Source: Rhodococcus sp. 06-235-1A (GTDB lineage Bacteria; Actinomycetota; Actinomycetes; Mycobacteriales; Mycobacteriaceae). Taken from it: 64,000 bases of DNA. Positions within the stretch are counted from its first letter, which is position 1. Every line of letters starts with the position of its first letter. Where the stretch lies: positions 248,001 through 312,000 of the forward strand of contig NZ_NOYI01000013.1 of assembly GCF_002258785.1 (NCBI RefSeq), written 5' to 3'. The position numbers and the translations under genes were made by a program. Under the pieces are notes generated by a model. The model saw only the letters and a list, made by a program, of their open reading frames with translations, ran no database searches and had not been told where the DNA came from. This document shows positions 38,111 to 47,764 of this stretch, one piece after another.

Positions 38111-39154
38111 GTGAGTGAACACAGCGAATTTCCCGCCGAGCGTGACGTTCGGTCCACCTTGGAACTCGCCCCCGAAGCAGTGATGCCACTGCTGGGACAG
38201 TCCGACGAGAACCTGCGGGCGCTCGAGCAGATGCTGACGGCAGATATCCACGTACGAGGAAACGCCGTGACGCTCACCGGAAAAGTGGCCGATGTGGCGC
38301 TGGCCGAACGGGTGATCTCCGAGTTGGCCGCGCTGGCCAAGCGTGCTCAGCCACTGACTCCCGATGCGGTGCGCCGATCGATCGCCATGCTCACCGAGGG
38401 CGTGTCGGATTCACCGGCCGAGGTGCTGAGCCTCGACATCCTCTCGCGCCGCGGCAAGACGATTCGGCCCAAGACGCTGAACCAGAAGCGGTACGTGGAT
38501 GCGATCGACGCCAACACCATCGTGTTCGGCATCGGCCCGGCCGGTACCGGCAAGACGTACCTGGCGATGGCGAAGGCCGTACAGGCATTGCAGACCAAGC
38601 AGGTCAGCCGCATCATCCTGACGCGTCCTGCAGTGGAGGCGGGGGAGCGCCTCGGCTTTCTTCCCGGAACGCTGCACGAGAAGATCGACCCGTACCTGCG
38701 CCCGCTGCACGATGCGTTGCACGACATGATGGACGACGAAGCGATCCCCAAGCTGATGCAGGCCGGGGTCATCGAAGTCGCCCCGCTCGCCTACATGCGC
38801 GGCCGCACGCTCAACGACGCATTCATCATTCTCGACGAGGCGCAGAACACCACGGCCGAGCAGATGAAGATGTTCCTGACCCGACTCGGATTCGGATCGA
38901 AGATCGTCGTCACCGGCGACGTGACTCAGGTCGACCTTCCCGGTGGCGCGCGATCCGGGCTTCGTGCGGCATCGGAGATCCTCACCGACGTGGACGACAT
39001 TCATTTCGCGCAGCTCACCAGCAGCGACGTGGTGCGGCACCGCCTGGTGTCGGAGATCGTCGACGCATACGAGCGCTTCGAGTCGGCATCGGAGGGTGAG
39101 ATTCCCAACCGCGCGCAACGCCGCACCGGTGGACCGCGTTCGGCGAGAAGATGA
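38111..39154 (+). CDS. phoH: PhoH-like ATPase
   Basis: A 347-residue protein with an N-terminal KH-like region and a PhoH ATPase core: Walker A GPAGTGKT at residues 142-149 and Walker B AFIILDEAQN. PhoH proteins resemble the ATPase half of RNA helicases and are linked to RNA metabolism; the phosphate-starvation role of the E. coli protein is not shown here. It is followed by ybeY, a conserved pairing in rRNA processing. GTG start, no strong ribosome-binding site. Confidence 0.92.
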   Translation: MSEHSEFPAERDVRSTLELAPEAVMPLLGQSDENLRALEQMLTADIHVRGNAVTLTGKVADVALAERVISELAALAKRAQPLTPDAVRRSIAMLTEGVSDSPAEVLSLDILSRRGKTIRPKTLNQKRYVDAIDANTIVFGIGPAGTGKTYLAMAKAVQALQTKQVSRIILTRPAVEAGERLGFLPGTLHEKIDPYLRPLHDALHDMMDDEAIPKLMQAGVIEVAPLAYMRGRTLNDAFIILDEAQNTTAEQMKMFLTRLGFGSKIVVTGDVTQVDLPGGARSGLRAASEILTDVDDIHFAQLTSSDVVRHRLVSEIVDAYERFESASEGEIPNRAQRRTGGPRSARR

Positions 39155-39201
39155 TTCAGGTGTACGAAACGACAGGCAACGAGAGCGTGGGTAGTGGCTA
39201 G

Positions 39202-39744
39202 ATGAGTATCGAAGTGTCCAACGAGTCGGGGATGGACATCTCCGAACCCGAGCTGGTCTCGGTCGCACGGTTCGCGATCGCCGGCATGGACGTGCATCCT
39301 GCCGCGGAACTGTCGATGGTGCTGGTGGATTCGGCCACGATGGCAGATCTGCACATGCGGTGGATGGATCTGCCCGGCCCCACCGACGTGATGTCGTTTC
39401 CGATGGACGAACTCGAGCCGGGCGGTCGTCCCGATGCGCCCGAGCCCGGACCGGCCATGCTCGGCGACATCGTGCTGTGCCCGTCGTTCGCCGCGGATCA
39501 GGCTGCCGCCGCAGGGCATTCGCTCGAGCACGAGCTCGCGTTGCTGACCGTGCACGGGGTGCTGCACCTGCTCGGCTACGACCACGCCGAGCCGGACGAA
39601 GAGAAGGAAATGTTCGAGCTGCAGAACCGCCTCCTGGCCGAATGGTACGAGGACGCCAGGCGAGCAGAGCAGGATGCCCAGCAGGCCGCCCGCGATGCCA
39701 GGCTCCTCGGCAAGGCCGGTTTCGTCGACGGTGTCGATCGGTGA
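39202..39744 (+). CDS. ybeY: endoribonuclease YbeY
   Basis: A 180-residue zinc enzyme that trims the 3' end of 16S rRNA and takes part in ribosome quality control. The metal triad is in [11 protein letters not shown] (His118, His122, His128). [10 protein letters not shown] and [11 protein letters not shown] are also typical. The C-terminal 35 residues are a charged helix beyond the core. It lies between phoH and a CBS-domain membrane protein, as in M. tuberculosis. Confidence 0.94.
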   Translation: MSIEVSNESGMDISEPELVSVARFAIAGMDVHPAAELSMVLVDSATMADLHMRWMDLPGPTDVMSFPMDELEPGGRPDAPEPGPAMLGDIVLCPSFAADQAAAAGHSLEHELALLTVHGVLHLLGYDHAEPDEEKEMFELQNRLLAEWYEDARRAEQDAQQAARDARLLGKAGFVDGVDR

Positions 39745-39784
39745 TGGACGCGATCCCCGCCGTCGTAATTCGGAGTAGTCGCGC

Positions 39785-41107
39785 GTGAGCAGTGCTGTTG
39801 CACTCATCGTGTTCGCTGTCCTTCTGGTGCCTCTCGGAGGCCTGTTCGCCGCCGTCGATTCCGCGCTGAACACGGTGTCGCGGGCGCGCATCGACGACAT
39901 GGTCAAGGACGAGCGGCCCGGCGCCACCGGCCTCGTCGTCGTGGTCGCCGACCGCCCCCGCTACGTCAACTTGATGGTGCTGCTGCGCATTCTGTGCGAA
40001 ATCGGCGGCACCGTGCTGCTCGCGGGCGGTCTGACGCAACTGATCGATTCCACGACGGCGTTGGTGATCACGGCAGTGGTCATGGTGCTGGTCAGCTACG
40101 TGGTGATCGGAGTCGGCCCGCGAACACTCGGTCGGCAGAACGCGTACTCGATCGCGTTGGCAGCAGCGCTGCCGCTGCGTGCACTCGGGTGGTTGCTCGG
40201 ACCGGTCAGCAGACTGCTCATTCTCATCGGTAATGCGATCACCCCCGGAAAGGGATTTCGCAACGGCCCCTTCGCCTCCGAGATCGAACTCCGAGAGTTG
40301 GTGGACATGGCCCGCGAGCGCGGCGTCGTGGCCGACGACGAACGGCGAATGATCCAATCGGTGTTCGAGCTGGGCGACACCTCCGCCCGAGAGGTGATGG
40401 TCCCGCGGCCCGAGATGGTGTGGATCGAATCCGACAAGTCGGCCGGTCAAGCCACGTCGCTCGCCGTGCGCAGTGGCCATTCACGCATCCCCGTGATCGG
40501 CGAGAACGTGGACGACGTCGTCGGTGTCGTCTACCTCAAAGACCTTGTGCAGCAGACGTACTACTCCACCGACGGCGGACGCGGGGTGCAGGTGTCGGAG
40601 CTGATGCGTCCGGCCGTGTTCGTTCCCGATTCCAAGGCACTCGACAGTCTTCTCGCCGAGATGCAGCGCGATCGCAACCACATGGCACTGCTCGTCGACG
40701 AGTACGGGGGCATAGCGGGCCTGGTGACCATCGAGGACGTCATCGAGGAAATCGTCGGTGAGATCGCCGACGAATACGACTCGGACGAAGTAGCGCCCAT
40801 CGAGGAGCTCGACGACGGTCGGTATCGAGTGTCCTCCCGCTTGCCGCTCGAGGACCTCGGCGAGATATTCGGCATCGAGATCGAATCCGAAGAGGTCGAC
40901 ACGGTCGGTGGACTGCTCGGACACGAGCTCGGCCGCGTGCCGCTGCCCGGTGCTCAGGTGACGACCCACGGACTGCTGCTGGTCGGTGAAGGTGGGGCAG
41001 ACCCCAAGGGGCGCGTCCGCATCACCACCGTGCTGGTCGAAAAGATCGAACCCGACGAAGAATCCACCGAGGACGACGACTCGTCGGACGTCACTCACCA
41101 ACACTGA
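39785..41107 (+). CDS. CNNM/CBS-domain membrane protein (CorC/HlyC family)
   Basis: A 440-residue protein with an N-terminal DUF21/CNNM membrane domain of about four helices ([20 protein letters not shown]), a pair of CBS domains (including [14 protein letters not shown] and [20 protein letters not shown]) and a C-terminal CorC_HlyC domain. Such proteins are associated with magnesium export or homeostasis; the 'hemolysin' label is historical. The tail is acidic ([11 protein letters not shown]). It lies between ybeY and era. Confidence 0.9.
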   Translation: MSSAVALIVFAVLLVPLGGLFAAVDSALNTVSRARIDDMVKDERPGATGLVVVVADRPRYVNLMVLLRILCEIGGTVLLAGGLTQLIDSTTALVITAVVMVLVSYVVIGVGPRTLGRQNAYSIALAAALPLRALGWLLGPVSRLLILIGNAITPGKGFRNGPFASEIELRELVDMARERGVVADDERRMIQSVFELGDTSAREVMVPRPEMVWIESDKSAGQATSLAVRSGHSRIPVIGENVDDVVGVVYLKDLVQQTYYSTDGGRGVQVSELMRPAVFVPDSKALDSLLAEMQRDRNHMALLVDEYGGIAGLVTIEDVIEEIVGEIADEYDSDEVAPIEELDDGRYRVSSRLPLEDLGEIFGIEIESEEVDTVGGLLGHELGRVPLPGAQVTTHGLLLVGEGGADPKGRVRITTVLVEKIEPDEESTEDDDSSDVTHQH

Positions 41108-41123
41108 AATCTGGAGGTGCTCG

Positions 41124-42038
41124 ATGTCCGAGCAACACAACGACGAGTTTCGATCCGGATTCGTCTGTTTCGTCGGCCGCCCCAACACCGGCAAGTCCAC
41201 GTTGACCAATGCGTTGGTGGGGTCGAAGATCGCCATCACGTCCTCGCGCCCGCAGACGACGCGGCACACCATCCGCGGCATCGTGCACCGAGAGCACGCC
41301 CAGCTGATCCTCGTCGATACTCCCGGATTGCACCGTCCCAGAACGCTTCTGGGGCAACGGCTCAACGATCTGGTGCAGGACACGTACTCCGAGGTCGACG
41401 TCATCGGCCTGTGCATCCCGGCCGACGAGAAGATCGGACCGGGCGACCGGTGGATACTCGAGCAGGTTCGTCACATCGCGCCCAAGACGACGCTCATCGG
41501 CATCGTGACCAAGATCGACAAGGTCAAGAAGGAACGCGTCGTACAGCAATTGATGGCGCTCTCGAAGCTGCTCGGCGATTCGAGTCACGTGATCCCCGTG
41601 TCGGCAGAATCCGGTGAGCAGGTGGAGAAGTTGGTCGACCTGCTTGCCTCCGAACTGCCACCGGGACCCGCGTTCTACCCCGACGGTGAGCTGACCGACG
41701 AGCCGGAGGAAATCCTCATGGCAGAGCTCATTCGGGAGGCCGCGCTCGAAGGCGTCCGCGATGAGCTACCCCACTCGCTGGCCGTCGTCATCGAGGAAGT
41801 CGTGCCCCGCGAGGGTCACGACAACATGCTCGACGTGCACGCGATTCTCTACGTCGAGCGATCGAGTCAGAAGGCGATCATCATCGGCAAGGGCGGCTCG
41901 CGGCTCAAGGAGGTCGGCACGGCCTCGCGCCTGCAGATCGAGAAGCTGCTCGGTACCAGGATCTACCTGGACCTGCACGTGAAGATCGCCAAGGATTGGC
42001 AGACCGACCCCAAGCAGATGGGCAAGCTCGGCTTCTGA
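41124..42038 (+). CDS. era: GTPase Era
   Basis: A 304-residue GTPase needed for maturation of 16S rRNA and the small subunit. G1 is GRPNTGKS at residues 18-25, with DTPGLHRPR (G3), TKID (G4), and a C-terminal KH domain around IIIGKGGSRLKEVG. GGAGG lies 6 bases before the ATG. It follows phoH, ybeY and the CBS protein, giving a run of rRNA-processing genes. Confidence 0.96.
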   Translation: MSEQHNDEFRSGFVCFVGRPNTGKSTLTNALVGSKIAITSSRPQTTRHTIRGIVHREHAQLILVDTPGLHRPRTLLGQRLNDLVQDTYSEVDVIGLCIPADEKIGPGDRWILEQVRHIAPKTTLIGIVTKIDKVKKERVVQQLMALSKLLGDSSHVIPVSAESGEQVEKLVDLLASELPPGPAFYPDGELTDEPEEILMAELIREAALEGVRDELPHSLAVVIEEVVPREGHDNMLDVHAILYVERSSQKAIIIGKGGSRLKEVGTASRLQIEKLLGTRIYLDLHVKIAKDWQTDPKQMGKLGF

Positions 42039-42043
42039 CCGGA

Positions 42044-42090
42044 GCGGCTTCGCCGCACGTGCGCGGTAACTCGTAGCAGACTACGAAGTT
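42044..42090. terminator. possible bidirectional terminator region between era and the amidase
   Basis: Two small hairpins: 42044-42048 with 42052-42056 (3-base loop), and 42071-42076 with 42081-42086, extended with a bulge to 42068-42090. The second overlaps the amidase stop. The gene ends are convergent, so termination is expected here. Confidence 0.4.
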
Positions 42091-43502
42091 TCGCTCACAT
42101 GGGTCCACCAGGGATCGGGGCGCTTGCGGTGCCACTGCAAGACGTTCTCGAGTTGTGCGGCGACGGAGACCAGCAGTGGCTCCGAGGATTCGTGCCCCAT
42201 CAATTGCAGACCGATGGGTAGGCCGCCGGTGGTGAATCCCGCGGGCACGTTGACGCTCGGCCAGCCCAGAACGTTCCACGGCCAGGTGTACGGGCAGTGC
42301 TCGGTGATGACGCGATCGGTGTCTGCGTTGGAGATGTCGTCGATGGCCTCGACCCGCGGCGGGGGAGTGGCCGTCGTGGGGGCGAGCACGACGTCGTAGT
42401 CGTCGAAGAACCGGCCTATGCGGCGGCCGATGCGCGGCTCGGCCGCGCGAGCTGCACGCAACGGCGCTCCGGCGAGGGCGCGGCCGCTCTTGGCATTGGC
42501 TCGGGTGCGTGGATCGGCGAGAGACGGATCGGGAAGGCGGTCGAGCCAGGTCGCCACGCCGGCCAGCGATCGCGGTAGGAAGTTGAGCCCCAACAGCATT
42601 CCGTACGCGGGATCGTCGACGACCACCCGATGTCCGAGCAGTCGCAGCACCGCGGCCATCTCGTACGCGGCCGCCGCGATCTCCGGATCCAGGGGTGCCG
42701 GCGTCGGGATGAAGGGCTTATGAAGGCTCAGCGCGATGCGCAACGGACCGGGGTTGCGTCCGACGGCATCGGAGACGGTGAGGAGAGCCGGGCGGTGCAG
42801 ATCACCGTCGTGGCCACCGGAGACAACATCGAGGAGAAGGGCGGCGTCGGCCACCGTGCGCGCGAGCGGACCGATGACGGTGATGCCGTTGAACGCTTCG
42901 GCGTCCGGCCAGGTGGAGATCCTTCCGCGCTGCGGCTTGATCCCCACGAGGTTCGTCCACGATGCTGGGATACGTACCGAGCCTGCACCGTCGGAACCCA
43001 ATGCCGCAGAGACCAACTCGGCTGTCACCGCGGCAGAGCTGCCGCCCGAGGAGCCGCCGGGCGTGCGCTCGCGATCCCACGGATTGCGGGTGTGCCCGAA
43101 TACGCCACCGGTGAACGGCCATTGGCCGAGTTCGGGACTGTTGGTCTTCCCCACGATGACGGCTCCGGCAACGCGCAGCCTGCGCACCACCTCCGAGTCC
43201 GCAGTGGCAGGCGGAAAGTCACCCGCGCAACCGAAAGCGGTCGGTTCACCCGTGATGTCGACGTCGTCCTTGACGGCGATCGGAACGCCGAGCAGGGGAG
43301 CGGTGTGGCCGGCGGCGCGCAGGCGATCCGCCTCGGCGGCTTCGGCGAGCGCGGCGTCGCGGCGCACGATACGGAACGCATTGAGTGTGGGTTGGCTCTG
43401 CTCGATGCGATCGAGTGATGCGGTGACCGCCTCTACCGAGGTGATGCGACCCGACGCGAGTTCGGCGGCCTGGGCAACGAGAGTCGACCGATGAAAATCC
43501 AC
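42081..43502 (-). CDS. amidase-signature family hydrolase
   Basis: A 473-residue amidase with the Ser-cisSer-Lys triad: Lys78 (GVPIAVKDD), Ser151 (GGSSGGSSAA) and nucleophile Ser175 (SDGAGSVRIPAS). It corresponds to Rv2363 (amiA2). It could hydrolyse small amides, but the family is broad and no neighbour suggests a substrate. It is not GatA, because no gatB or gatC is nearby. The GTG at 43502 begins 72 bases from the divergent recO start. Confidence 0.88.
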   Translation of the reverse strand: MDFHRSTLVAQAAELASGRITSVEAVTASLDRIEQSQPTLNAFRIVRRDAALAEAAEADRLRAAGHTAPLLGVPIAVKDDVDITGEPTAFGCAGDFPPATADSEVVRRLRVAGAVIVGKTNSPELGQWPFTGGVFGHTRNPWDRERTPGGSSGGSSAAVTAELVSAALGSDGAGSVRIPASWTNLVGIKPQRGRISTWPDAEAFNGITVIGPLARTVADAALLLDVVSGGHDGDLHRPALLTVSDAVGRNPGPLRIALSLHKPFIPTPAPLDPEIAAAAYEMAAVLRLLGHRVVVDDPAYGMLLGLNFLPRSLAGVATWLDRLPDPSLADPRTRANAKSGRALAGAPLRAARAAEPRIGRRIGRFFDDYDVVLAPTTATPPPRVEAIDDISNADTDRVITEHCPYTWPWNVLGWPSVNVPAGFTTGGLPIGLQLMGHESSEPLLVSVAAQLENVLQWHRKRPDPWWTHVSETS

Positions 43503-43574
43503 GTTTGCACAGTATCGACTCTCGTCAGCGCGGGAAACGGCCGGCCGCGCGACACCCGTGGGACACTGGAGACC

Positions 43575-44408
43575 GTGAGGCCATACCGTGACAACGCAGT
43601 CGTCCTGCGCCAGCACAAGCTGGGTGAGGCCGACCGCATCGTCACGTTGTTGACCAGGGAGAACGGGATCGTCCGGGCCGTCGCCAAAGGGGTGCGCCGC
43701 ACCAAGTCCAAGTTCGGCGCGCGGCTGGAGCCGTTTGCGCACATCGACGTCCTGCTCTATCCGGGGCGCAACCTCGACATCGTCACCCAGGTGCACACCG
43801 TCGACGCGTTCGGCGGAGATATCGTTGCCGATTACGGCCGCTACACCACCGGCTGTGCGGTCCTCGAAACCGCCGAGCGGCTGGCAGGCGAGGAACATGC
43901 GCCCGCGCAGCGACTGCATCAGCTGACCGTCGGTGCCCTGCGGGCCCTCGCGCAACACGTGCGGCCTCCCGAGCTGGTGCTCGACGCCTACCTGTTGCGC
44001 GCGATGGGTTTCGCCGGATGGGCTCCCGCGCTGACCGATTGCGCGCGGTGCGCAGCGGTCGGGCCGCATCGAGCGTTCCATGTCGCTGCCGGTGGAGCCG
44101 TGTGTGTGCACTGCCGTCCACCGGGATCGGCGACGCCGTCGACCGGCGTCCTGGATCTGATGGTCGCGCTCGAACGAGGCGAGTGGGACTACACCGTCAC
44201 CACCTCCGATGCCGTTCGCAAGCAGGCCAGTGGACTGGTGGCGGCGCATCTGCAATGGCATCTCGAACGGCAGCTCCGCACGCTTCCACTCATCGAGCGT
44301 TCACACCCGCATCAGGTGCCGCTGGCGCAACCTGACTCGGTGTTCGCCGATACCGTCGGGCAGGATGGGGACCGTGATTCGACGACGAGAGCCGCAACCC
44401 CGGCCTGA
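43575..44408 (+). CDS. recO: DNA repair protein RecO
   Basis: A 277-residue recombination mediator that works with RecR to load RecA at gaps. It has an N-terminal OB fold ([19 protein letters not shown]), the helical body, and a zinc-binding set of four cysteines (CARC and CVHC). The GTG is chosen from the family start VRPYRD. The C-terminal 20 residues overlap the beginning of uppS in another frame. Confidence 0.94.
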   Translation: MRPYRDNAVVLRQHKLGEADRIVTLLTRENGIVRAVAKGVRRTKSKFGARLEPFAHIDVLLYPGRNLDIVTQVHTVDAFGGDIVADYGRYTTGCAVLETAERLAGEEHAPAQRLHQLTVGALRALAQHVRPPELVLDAYLLRAMGFAGWAPALTDCARCAAVGPHRAFHVAAGGAVCVHCRPPGSATPSTGVLDLMVALERGEWDYTVTTSDAVRKQASGLVAAHLQWHLERQLRTLPLIERSHPHQVPLAQPDSVFADTVGQDGDRDSTTRAATPA

Positions 44409-45183
44409 CGAACAGTCGGCAGTGCGCCCTCCCGATCCGCATCCCTCGGGCGCTCGGCCGCCGATTCTGCAGCAGGAATTGATTCCCCGCCACGTCGCTC
44501 TGGTGATGGACGGCAACGGTCGGTGGGCGCAGGATCGCGGCCTGCCACGTACTGCGGGGCACGAGCAGGGTGAAGCGGTGCTCATGGACACCGTCTGCGG
44601 GTGCATCGAGATAGGTGTGCAGTGGTTGTCGGCGTACGCGTTCTCTACGGAGAACTGGAAGCGCAGTCCCGACGAGGTCAAATTTCTGATGGGCTTCAAC
44701 CGTGACGTCATTCGTCGTCGACGCGACGAGATGAACGAGATGGGCGTCCGGGTCCGGTGGGCCGGTCGGCGACCCAGGTTGTGGGGCAGCGTCATCAAGG
44801 AACTCGAAGTTGCCGAGGAGCTGACGAAGCACAACACCGTGATGACGTTGACGATGTGCGTCAACTACGGTGGCCGGGCCGAGATAGCCGATGCCACAAG
44901 GGAAATCGCTCGACAGGTGGCCGCAGGCAAGCTGAACCCCGAGAAGATCACCGAGGCGACGGTCGCGAAATACCTCGACGAAGCGGATATGCCCGACGTG
45001 GATCTGTTTCTGCGTCCGTCGGGGGAGCAGAGGACGTCGAACTTCCTGCTGTGGCAGTCGGCATACGCGGAGTTCGTGTTTCAGAAGAAGTTGTTCCCGG
45101 ATTTCGACCGCCGGGATCTGTGGGAGGCGTGTATCGAATTCGCTTCGCGCGACCGACGATTCGGCGGAGTGAAATATGAGTGA
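44365..45183 (+). CDS. uppS: isoprenyl diphosphate synthase (Z-type, decaprenyl)
   Basis: A 272-residue cis-prenyltransferase that makes the lipid carrier for cell wall and arabinogalactan synthesis. The pyrophosphate-binding aspartate is Asp49 in [22 protein letters not shown] and the C-terminal [12 protein letters not shown] are family signatures. By analogy with Rv2361c the product is decaprenyl diphosphate. The N-terminal 35 residues are proline/arginine-rich as in relatives. The start at 44365 or 44374 is uncertain; it overlaps recO by 44 bases. The stop overlaps the next gene by 8 bases. Confidence 0.93.
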   Translation: MGTVIRRREPQPRPDEQSAVRPPDPHPSGARPPILQQELIPRHVALVMDGNGRWAQDRGLPRTAGHEQGEAVLMDTVCGCIEIGVQWLSAYAFSTENWKRSPDEVKFLMGFNRDVIRRRRDEMNEMGVRVRWAGRRPRLWGSVIKELEVAEELTKHNTVMTLTMCVNYGGRAEIADATREIARQVAAGKLNPEKITEATVAKYLDEADMPDVDLFLRPSGEQRTSNFLLWQSAYAEFVFQKKLFPDFDRRDLWEACIEFASRDRRFGGVKYE

Positions 45184-45595
45184 CAACGCGAACGGGACGC
45201 CTGACGAGGGGCTCTCGTTGCAGACCCGTGCTCAGCTGGCGCTCTCGCAGTTCGCCACGGTGACCGTCGGCGACGAAGGGTCGCTCGGTTTCGATTACGC
45301 CGGAGCCCTGTGCTCGCTGCGCGCCGTCCGGCTTTCACCCGAACTCGAGGTGCTCTCGCTCACCGCGGTGTTGGCGTGGGATCGGCCGCTCAAGGCCGCC
45401 CTCCACAAGAAGGTCTCTGACCGCAACGCCGATTCGCAGTTCGGTGCGATCTCGGTCAACACCCACGACAAGCTCGCAGATGTGTTGCTGCGCTACACCT
45501 TCCCGGCGAACGGGCTGGACGACGAGGCCATGCTGACGATGCTCATCCTGGTTCTCGCCGGAGTGGAGAAGGCGCGCGAGGGCCTACTGCCCTGA
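45176..45595 (+). CDS. conserved hypothetical protein (Rv2360c-like)
   Basis: A 139-residue acidic soluble protein. It reads like the YbjN/CesT-type alpha-beta fold: [30 protein letters not shown], then [17 protein letters not shown]. It overlaps the uppS stop by 8 bases and is the last gene of the recO-uppS unit, as in M. tuberculosis. No function is known. Confidence 0.72.
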   Translation: MSDNANGTPDEGLSLQTRAQLALSQFATVTVGDEGSLGFDYAGALCSLRAVRLSPELEVLSLTAVLAWDRPLKAALHKKVSDRNADSQFGAISVNTHDKLADVLLRYTFPANGLDDEAMLTMLILVLAGVEKAREGLLP

Positions 45596-45604
45596 TCGGT
45601 CAGC

Positions 45605-45623
45605 TAAGGTTTGCCTGTACTTA
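45605..45623 (+). promoter_or_regulatory. DtxR/IdeR-like iron box
   Basis: The 19 bases TAAGGTTTGCCTGTACTTA match the actinobacterial iron box TTAGGTTAGSCTAACCTAA at 13 positions. The site is 23 bases before the ATG of an iron-type binding lipoprotein and probably overlaps its promoter, so iron-loaded IdeR/DtxR would repress the gene. Confidence 0.55.
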
Positions 45624-45646
45624 CTTTCCCAGTAGAGGCGGATGCG

Positions 45647-46639
45647 ATGACTGTGCGGTGGACCCGAATGCTCTCGGCAGTGGTGGCGGTGATCGCCCTC
45701 GGTGTGGCCGTGACGGCCTGTTCGACTGCCGACACCGGCGACTCGGCGACGCAGTCGGCGGACGGTGCATTCCCGGTCGTCATCGATCACATCTACGGCA
45801 GCACGACCATCACCGAAAAGCCGACGCGCATCGTCACACTCGGGGTGTCCGACGCCGATGCCGTCATCGCGCTCGGCACCGTCCCGGTGGGAAACACCGG
45901 GTACACGTTCTACGAGACCGGCCTCGGCCCGTGGACCGACGAGTTGGTGGGAGACGCACCGCTGACTCTGCTGGGTTCGGAGTCCGAGCCGAACTTCGAG
46001 CTGATCGCCTCGCTGGCACCGGATCTCATCACCGGACTCAACGCCGGCTTCGACGAGGCCACCTACGCACAACTCAGTGACATCGCGCCGACGATCGCTC
46101 GCCCGGCGGGATCGGCGGCCTACTCCGTCGATCGTGAGGTGGCCACCGACACCATCGCGCGTGCGATGGGTGAAGGTGATCGTGGAGTGGAATTGAACGT
46201 GCAGACCACCGCTGCGCTCGAACAGGTGCGAGCCGCACACCCCGAGTTCGCCGGCAAGACTGCCGCCGTGGTGCTTCCGTACGACGGCCAGTTCGGAGCG
46301 TATCTGCCCGGCGATGCCCGCGGTACATTCGTCACCTCGCTGGGCTTCGAGGTCCCGGAAGCGATCCGCGCCGAGGACGACGGCACCAACTTCTTCGTTC
46401 CGGTCTCGGCCGAGAACATTTCCATGCTCGACGCGGACCTGGTGCTCTATCTCGGTACCGGTGACGATATCGACGTGGTGGGAGAGAATCCGATCTTCGG
46501 AACACTCGATGCCGCGCGCACGAACGCGATCGTTCCGCTGTCCACCGACCAGCGGGGTGCGATCACGTACAACTCGGTCCTGTCGATTCCGTTCGCCATC
46601 GACGCGTTGGTGCCTCGCGTCGCAGAGGTCGTTGCCTGA
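45647..46639 (+). CDS. FecB/FeuA-type ABC transporter substrate-binding lipoprotein
   Basis: A 330-residue lipoprotein of the siderophore/heme-binding class. The signal ends AVTAC with Cys25 as the lipid site. The mature part starts FPVVIDHIYGSTTITEKPTRIVTLG and contains LAPDLITGLNAGFDEATYAQL and a middle helix, the usual Fe3+-siderophore pattern. No permease or ATPase gene is adjacent, so it is an orphan binding protein. An IdeR-like box precedes it. Its stop is 6 bases from the convergent zur stop. The ligand, iron or otherwise, is inferred. Confidence 0.85.
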   Translation: MTVRWTRMLSAVVAVIALGVAVTACSTADTGDSATQSADGAFPVVIDHIYGSTTITEKPTRIVTLGVSDADAVIALGTVPVGNTGYTFYETGLGPWTDELVGDAPLTLLGSESEPNFELIASLAPDLITGLNAGFDEATYAQLSDIAPTIARPAGSAAYSVDREVATDTIARAMGEGDRGVELNVQTTAALEQVRAAHPEFAGKTAAVVLPYDGQFGAYLPGDARGTFVTSLGFEVPEAIRAEDDGTNFFVPVSAENISMLDADLVLYLGTGDDIDVVGENPIFGTLDAARTNAIVPLSTDQRGAITYNSVLSIPFAIDALVPRVAEVVA

Positions 46640-46645
46640 GCGGTG

Positions 46646-47086
46646 TCACCGAGCAGCGGCGCTGCACTGACTGCAGGTACCGAATATCTCGATCGTGTGG
46701 CTCACGTCGCTGAAGCCGTTGGACTCGGCAACACTCTGCGACCATTTCTCCACTGTGGGGCCTTCGACCTCGACGGTGAAGCCGCACGAGCGGCACACCA
46801 GATGGTGGTGATGACCCGAGGAGCAGCGTCGGTAGACCGACTCGCCGTTGTCGGTGCGGAGGACGTCGACGGTGCCGGCGTCGGCCAGGGTCTGGAGGGT
46901 GCGGTAGACGGTCGTGAGACCGATCCCCTCGCCGCGCTTGCGCAACTCGTCGTGCAGATCCTGTGCGGACTTGAACTCCTCGATGGTGTCGAGCAAGTCC
47001 GAGATCGCGCTGCGCTGTTTGGTGGCCCGTACACCGACGACAACGGGGCGTCGCGGTATCGCGGTGTCGGTGGACTTCTCGGTCAC
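46646..47086 (-). CDS. zur: zinc uptake regulator, Fur family
   Basis: A 146-residue Fur-family repressor. The winged helix is followed by a zinc-binding dimer domain: RRCSSGHHHHLVCRSCG gives Cys98/Cys101, and the tail GTCSQCSAA gives Cys138/Cys141 for the structural zinc. Position and partner match Rv2359 (Zur/FurB). The GTG overlaps the smtB stop (GTGA). It would repress zinc uptake and zinc-free ribosomal protein genes when zinc is plentiful. The nearby iron-type lipoprotein makes a Fur (iron) role possible but less likely. Confidence 0.9.
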   Translation of the reverse strand: MTEKSTDTAIPRRPVVVGVRATKQRSAISDLLDTIEEFKSAQDLHDELRKRGEGIGLTTVYRTLQTLADAGTVDVLRTDNGESVYRRCSSGHHHHLVCRSCGFTVEVEGPTVEKWSQSVAESNGFSDVSHTIEIFGTCSQCSAAAR

Positions 47087-47562
47087 AGGTTCCGGCCTTC
47101 CTCGGCGTGGGCCACGGCGTCGACGACGATGTGGGAGAGGTGATCGTCGACCAATCGGTACAGGACCTCGCGGCCGTTGCGCTCCCCGCGCACGACACCC
47201 GCTGCCTTGAGTACCCGAAGGTGCTGGCTGATCAACGGTTGTGTGACACCGAGGGCGACCACCAATTCGTGAACGCACCGCTCGGACTCGCGCAACTGAA
47301 GCACGATGGCGATCCGCACCGGGGCCGCGAGCGCCCGGAGGATGTCGCCGGCCGCGGTGAGGGTTTCCTTCGGCGGGATGGGGGCCGGGGGAGCGACGGC
47401 GAACGGGTCGTTCTCGTGTATCGGGTGCTCGGGGTCCTGCCGGTGCGTCGAATCGGGTCTCGTGGTCGAGTCTGCGGCCACGGACTGCTCGGTGGACACG
47501 GTTGCGGCTCCTTCGGTTGCCGATTCGTTCTCGGCGAACTCTCCCTGCACAATCGACGACAT
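47083..47562 (-). CDS. smtB: ArsR/SmtB-family zinc-responsive repressor
   Basis: A 159-residue regulator with an unusually long, disordered N-terminal extension of about 65 residues and an ArsR winged helix (LGVTQPLISQHLRVLKAAG). The last helix has DDHLSHIVVDAVAHAEE, the acid/histidine pattern of the alpha-5 zinc site. In M. tuberculosis the equivalent Rv2358 represses the smtB-zur operon and lets go when zinc binds. It overlaps zur by GTGA, so the two sensors are made together. Confidence 0.9.
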   Translation of the reverse strand: MSSIVQGEFAENESATEGAATVSTEQSVAADSTTRPDSTHRQDPEHPIHENDPFAVAPPAPIPPKETLTAAGDILRALAAPVRIAIVLQLRESERCVHELVVALGVTQPLISQHLRVLKAAGVVRGERNGREVLYRLVDDHLSHIVVDAVAHAEEGRNL

Positions 47563-47590
47563 GACATCAGGTTAGTGCAGTTATTGTTAT

Positions 47591-47605
47591 TGCAAATCGT
47601 ATTCA
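47591..47605. promoter_or_regulatory. Zur-box-like palindrome upstream of smtB-zur
   Basis: TGCAAATCGTATTCA (read on the other strand as TGAATACGATTTGCA) matches the actinobacterial Zur pattern TGAAAATGATTTTCA at 12 of 15 bases. It lies 29 bases before the smtB ATG, in an AT-rich stretch. A TAACCT -10-like box sits 6 bases before that ATG on the minus strand. The site could belong to Zur or to SmtB. Confidence 0.42.
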
Positions 47606-47715
47606 TTGTGATATGCATGAGTACGCATGTCAATTCCCGGGCTCGCCCGCTGTTCGGAATCAGTGGCCGAGCCAGATAGGCTGATCAGGGCGAAAACCGC
47701 CCGCGTCACCCCCAT

Positions 47716-47746
47716 ACGATGTGACCGAGAATCACGATGTAACCGA
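47716..47746 (+). repeat. 18-base tandem repeat with two start-stop codon pairs before glyS
   Basis: ACGATGTGACCGA (47716-47728) and ACGATGTAACCGA (47734-47746) are repeated with an 18-base period. Each contains ATG directly followed by a stop (ATGTGA at 47719, ATGTAA at 47737). Both lie just before the glyS ribosome-binding site. Whether they affect glyS translation is unknown. Confidence 0.45.
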
Positions 47747-47764
47747 AGATGGAGAGCTCCGCCA

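Noticed and set aside
38411..40480. A 689-codon open frame antisense to phoH, ybeY and the CBS protein
   Set aside because: It spans three strong genes in the other direction and has no domain signal.
47606..47764. A T-box riboswitch before glyS
   Set aside because: No specifier loop, T-box motif or terminator/antiterminator pair is visible; only short repeats are present.
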